The translations under genes were made by a program, and so were the position numbers. Shown in pieces: positions 36,233-38,363 of a stretch of 38,363 bases of DNA. The notes below the pieces were generated by a model. The model worked only from the letters and a program-made list of their open reading frames with translations. It was not told the origin of the DNA and did no database searches. The first letter of the stretch is position 1; each line of letters opens with the position of its first letter. The stretch is from assembly GCA_003696795.1 (NCBI GenBank), contig RFFT01000056.1, positions 1 to 38,363 of the forward strand, written 5' to 3'. The stretch comes from Zetaproteobacteria bacterium. GTDB taxonomy: Bacteria; Pseudomonadota; Zetaproteobacteria; Mariprofundales; Mariprofundaceae.

Positions 36233-36535
36233 ATGCAGATGATTCCCACCAAGAATATCAAGGAGGCCTCGCAGGGGCTGCGCGCGCTGGCGCACGAGAC
36301 GCGCCTGGCGGTGTTGTGCCATTTGTTGCAGGGGCCGATGTGCGTACAGGAGCTCATGGCGGCAACCGGCGCATCACAGTCGAATCTGTCACAACATCTG
36401 AGCAAAATGCGTTTGATGGGCATCCTGGAAAGCGAGAAGCGGGGTCAGCATGTCTATTATCGCATTGCGAATCCGGATTTCGGGGAGTTGGTGCTGGCGC
36501 TAAAGCGCATCTATTGCCCCGACATGTGCAGCTAA
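36233..36535 (+). CDS. ArsR-family regulator, BigR/SqrR/YgaV-like
   Basis: A 100-residue winged-helix regulator: LRALAHETRLAVLCHLLQG at the N-terminus, the recognition segment ELMAATGASQSNLSQHLSKMR (40-60) and the wing RGQHVYYRIA. Cysteines at 29 (RLAVLC) and 95 (KRIYC) match the positions of the dithiol pair in the reactive-sulfur sensors BigR, SqrR and YgaV; the canonical ArsR metal site (ELCVCDL) is absent, although Cys37 lies nearby. It therefore probably senses persulfide or redox signals. It likely controls itself, the MMPL gene 59 bp downstream, and perhaps the divergent dehydrogenase. ATG 36239 is an alternative start. Confidence 0.88.
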   Translation: MQMIPTKNIKEASQGLRALAHETRLAVLCHLLQGPMCVQELMAATGASQSNLSQHLSKMRLMGILESEKRGQHVYYRIANPDFGELVLALKRIYCPDMCS

Positions 36536-36562
36536 ATTTTTTGCCTAAAATATGAGAATACA

Positions 36563-36575
36563 AGAATATTATTAT
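36563..36575 (+). promoter_or_regulatory. Candidate ArsR operator 2, before the MMPL gene
   Basis: AGAATATTATTAT, 11 of 13 bases identical to the motif at 36206-36218 on the opposite strand. It lies in the AT-rich arsR-MMPL spacer and overlaps a possible -10 (TATTAT, 36567-36572). Confidence 0.4.
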
Positions 36576-36594
36576 TGTTGACTGGAGGCTTTGC

Positions 36595-38363
36595 GTGAAA
36601 TCATTCATCACCTGGATCGAGGAGCATCGCAAGTGGGTGTATGCGGCGCTGTTGCTGATGGTGGCTGTCGCGGGTGCGCAGTTTCCTAGCATCAAGATCG
36701 ACACGGATCCCGAGAACATGCTGCCGGCGGACGAGCCGGTGCGGGTGGCGCATCATCAGCTGAAAAAAGATTTCAAACTATCGGACATGATTGCGGTCGG
36801 CGTCGTCGATGAGACGAATCCGCACGGGGTTTGGACACCGCAGACGCTCAAGCATGTCTGGGAGATCGCGCAGCGCATTCGGAAGATCGATGGTGTGATC
36901 GCGGTCGATTTGATGAGTCTGGCAACCTCGGACACGATCGAGTCCGGCGGCGGTTTGCTAGACATTCACACGATCATGCCGACTCCGCCCACGACCCAGC
37001 AAGAAGCCGACCGCCTGCGCGCTCAGGTGCTAGGAAATCCGCTGCTGGTGGAGAAATTGGCCAGCGGGGATGGTAAGGGACTCGGCATTTATGTGCCGAT
37101 CAAGGAAAAGATGATCTCGTTCCGCGTTTCCGAGGAGATCCGCAAGATCATCGCCGACGTGGCGGGCGCCCATCCGGCCGAGCAGTACCACATCGCAGGT
37201 TTGCCGGTGGCTGAGGATACGTTCGGACATGACATGTTCATGCAGATGGCCATTTCCGCCCCACTGGCGGGCCTGGTGCTGTGTATCATGCTGTGGTGGT
37301 TCTTCCGTCACTGGGCGTTTGTGGCCGGTCCCATGATGGTCGCCATGGTGGCGGTGATCGTCACCATGGGAGCAATGATCGGATTGGGCTTTACGGTGCA
37401 CATCATGAGCTCAATGATCCCGATCTTCCTGATGCCGATTGCGGTGGTGAATTCGGTGCACATCCTGTCGCATTTCTTCGACCACTATCAACGCAGTCGC
37501 CATTGCATGAACACGCTGAATCAGATTGTTGGCGATTTGTTCAAGCCGATGCTGTACACGACGCTGACCACGGTCGCGGGCTTCGGTTCGCTGGCGCTGA
37601 CGCCGATTCCGCCGGTGCAGGCTTTCGGCTCGTTCGTGGCCTTTGGCGTGCTGCTGTCCTGGGCCGTGACGATCGTGTTGTTGCCGGCGTTTCTGATCGG
37701 CTTGGGCGATGAGCGGTTGGGGCGCATTTGTAGCAAGCTTGGCAATAGCGATGAGCAAGGCATGGGGCGCTGGCTGGCGCAAGTGGGGCGTTTGTCCACC
37801 GCGCGTGCCGGAGTGATCGGCTTTGCCTTCGCGGCGCTGTTTGTCATCAGCTTCTATGGCATGAGCAGAATCGTGATCAACGACAATCCGGTCAACTGGT
37901 TCAAGCAGGGCGAGCCGGTCCGCGTGGCCGACAAGGTCATGAACCGCCATTTCGCAGGGACCTATAGCGTATTCCTGCGCCTGGATGGTCCTGCCGAATC
38001 CATGAAGTCCCCGGAGGTTGCGCGCTGGATCGGAGCGCTGCAGCAGGCGTTGGAGGCGGACAAGAGCGTGGGCAAGTCGACCAGTTATGTCGATTTGGTC
38101 AAGCGTGTGAACTGGGCGATGCACGATGGCAATGATGCGTGGTTCCGCATTCCAGACACGCGGGATGAGGTCGCGCAATACCTGTTCCTGTTTGGTATGA
38201 GCGGCAATCCGCGCGATCTGGATCATTTCCTGGATTATCAGGCGAAAAGCGCCAATGTCTGGTTGCAGCTGTCCAGCGGTGATAACCAGAACATGAACCG
38301 TGTGTACGACCTGGCCGAGCGATGGATCGCTGCGCATCCGGCGCCGATGGGAGTGCGTCACAC
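36595..38363 (+). CDS. MMPL/RND-superfamily exporter, N-terminal part (cut by window edge)
   Basis: The frame is open from a GTG at 36595 to the right edge (589 complete codons). GGAGG lies 6 nt upstream. The protein begins with a membrane segment (about 14-30), then a periplasmic part starting IDTDPENMLPADEPVR, and a cluster of membrane segments from about 220 to 380 (MAISAPLAGLVLCIMLWWFF, MSSMIPIFLMPIAVVNSVHI, TTLTTVAGFGSLAL), then a second periplasmic loop (INDNPVNWFKQGEPVRVADK). This is the layout of MMPL-type RND proteins that move lipids or hydrophobic compounds. Substrate unknown. Downstream of an ArsR gene it may belong to a stress-responsive operon. Confidence 0.88.
   Translation, partial: MKSFITWIEEHRKWVYAALLLMVAVAGAQFPSIKIDTDPENMLPADEPVRVAHHQLKKDFKLSDMIAVGVVDETNPHGVWTPQTLKHVWEIAQRIRKIDGVIAVDLMSLATSDTIESGGGLLDIHTIMPTPPTTQQEADRLRAQVLGNPLLVEKLASGDGKGLGIYVPIKEKMISFRVSEEIRKIIADVAGAHPAEQYHIAGLPVAEDTFGHDMFMQMAISAPLAGLVLCIMLWWFFRHWAFVAGPMMVAMVAVIVTMGAMIGLGFTVHIMSSMIPIFLMPIAVVNSVHILSHFFDHYQRSRHCMNTLNQIVGDLFKPMLYTTLTTVAGFGSLALTPIPPVQAFGSFVAFGVLLSWAVTIVLLPAFLIGLGDERLGRICSKLGNSDEQGMGRWLAQVGRLSTARAGVIGFAFAALFVISFYGMSRIVINDNPVNWFKQGEPVRVADKVMNRHFAGTYSVFLRLDGPAESMKSPEVARWIGALQQALEADKSVGKSTSYVDLVKRVNWAMHDGNDAWFRIPDTRDEVAQYLFLFGMSGNPRDLDHFLDYQAKSANVWLQLSSGDNQNMNRVYDLAERWIAAHPAPMGVRH

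Noticed and set aside
37411-38361. A 316-codon minus-strand frame opposite the MMPL gene
   Set aside because: The plus-strand frame encodes a recognisable membrane transporter; the antisense product is His/Arg/Gln rich with no domain.

Overview
The window is the replication-origin neighbourhood of a proteobacterial chromosome, followed by an accessory block built around a cellulose synthase operon. The gene order (gyrB, recF, dnaN and dnaA to the left; rpmH, rnpA, yidD, yidC, mnmE, mnmG, rsmG, parA and parB to the right), the two parS sites and the bcsA-bcsB-bcsZ-bcsC order point to a gammaproteobacterium or a close relative such as Acidithiobacillia. A phosphoribulokinase gene between mnmE and mnmG indicates a Calvin-cycle autotroph. 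A CLC chloride/proton antiporter-type gene and an ArsR regulator of the persulfide-sensing type would suit a sulfur-oxidising, possibly acidophilic, organism, but that is a guess.

Left arm, minus strand (1-5222): gyrB (cut by the window edge), recF, dnaN and dnaA. gyrB, recF and dnaN overlap at start/stop codons. The 235-bp dnaA-dnaN spacer carries three DnaA boxes and is the best oriC candidate. The right arm starts 113 bp from dnaA with a near-consensus promoter in front of rpmH. It runs through rnpA (apparently with a non-standard CTG start), yidD, yidC and mnmE, then the separately promoted and terminated phosphoribulokinase gene, and then a tightly overlapping run mnmG-rsmG-parA-parB-mtnA (to 15109). 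One parS lies in the 5' end of mnmG. The other covers both the rsmG stop codon and the parA start codon.

Middle (15106-25048): a minus-strand housekeeping run clc-uvrD-ribF-ileS-lspA whose last gene overlaps mtnA tail to tail, then a divergent AEC-family permease that overlaps tail to tail with a Bax-like glucosaminidase gene.

Right (25049-34004): a bcsABZC cellulose operon with 4-nt overlaps at A/B and Z/C, preceded by a sigma70-like promoter and a perfect CRP-type palindrome. BcsB carries five copies of a 29-residue Ala/Lys-rich repeat between its signal peptide and the conserved domain. Next, on the opposite strand (34034-36156), is a two-gene periplasmic sugar-dehydrogenase-type unit: a GMC flavoprotein with a predicted iron-sulfur motif and a Tat-targeted small subunit. 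Divergent from it are an ArsR regulator, probably on a leaderless transcript, and an MMPL/RND-type exporter cut by the right edge.

No stretch longer than 300 bp lacks a gene; the two largest gaps are 3668-3902 (oriC candidate) and 25049-25251 (bcs control region). I found no tRNA, rRNA, CRISPR array, insertion sequence or prophage gene. Families were assigned from motifs and memory of the families only; no database search was run.
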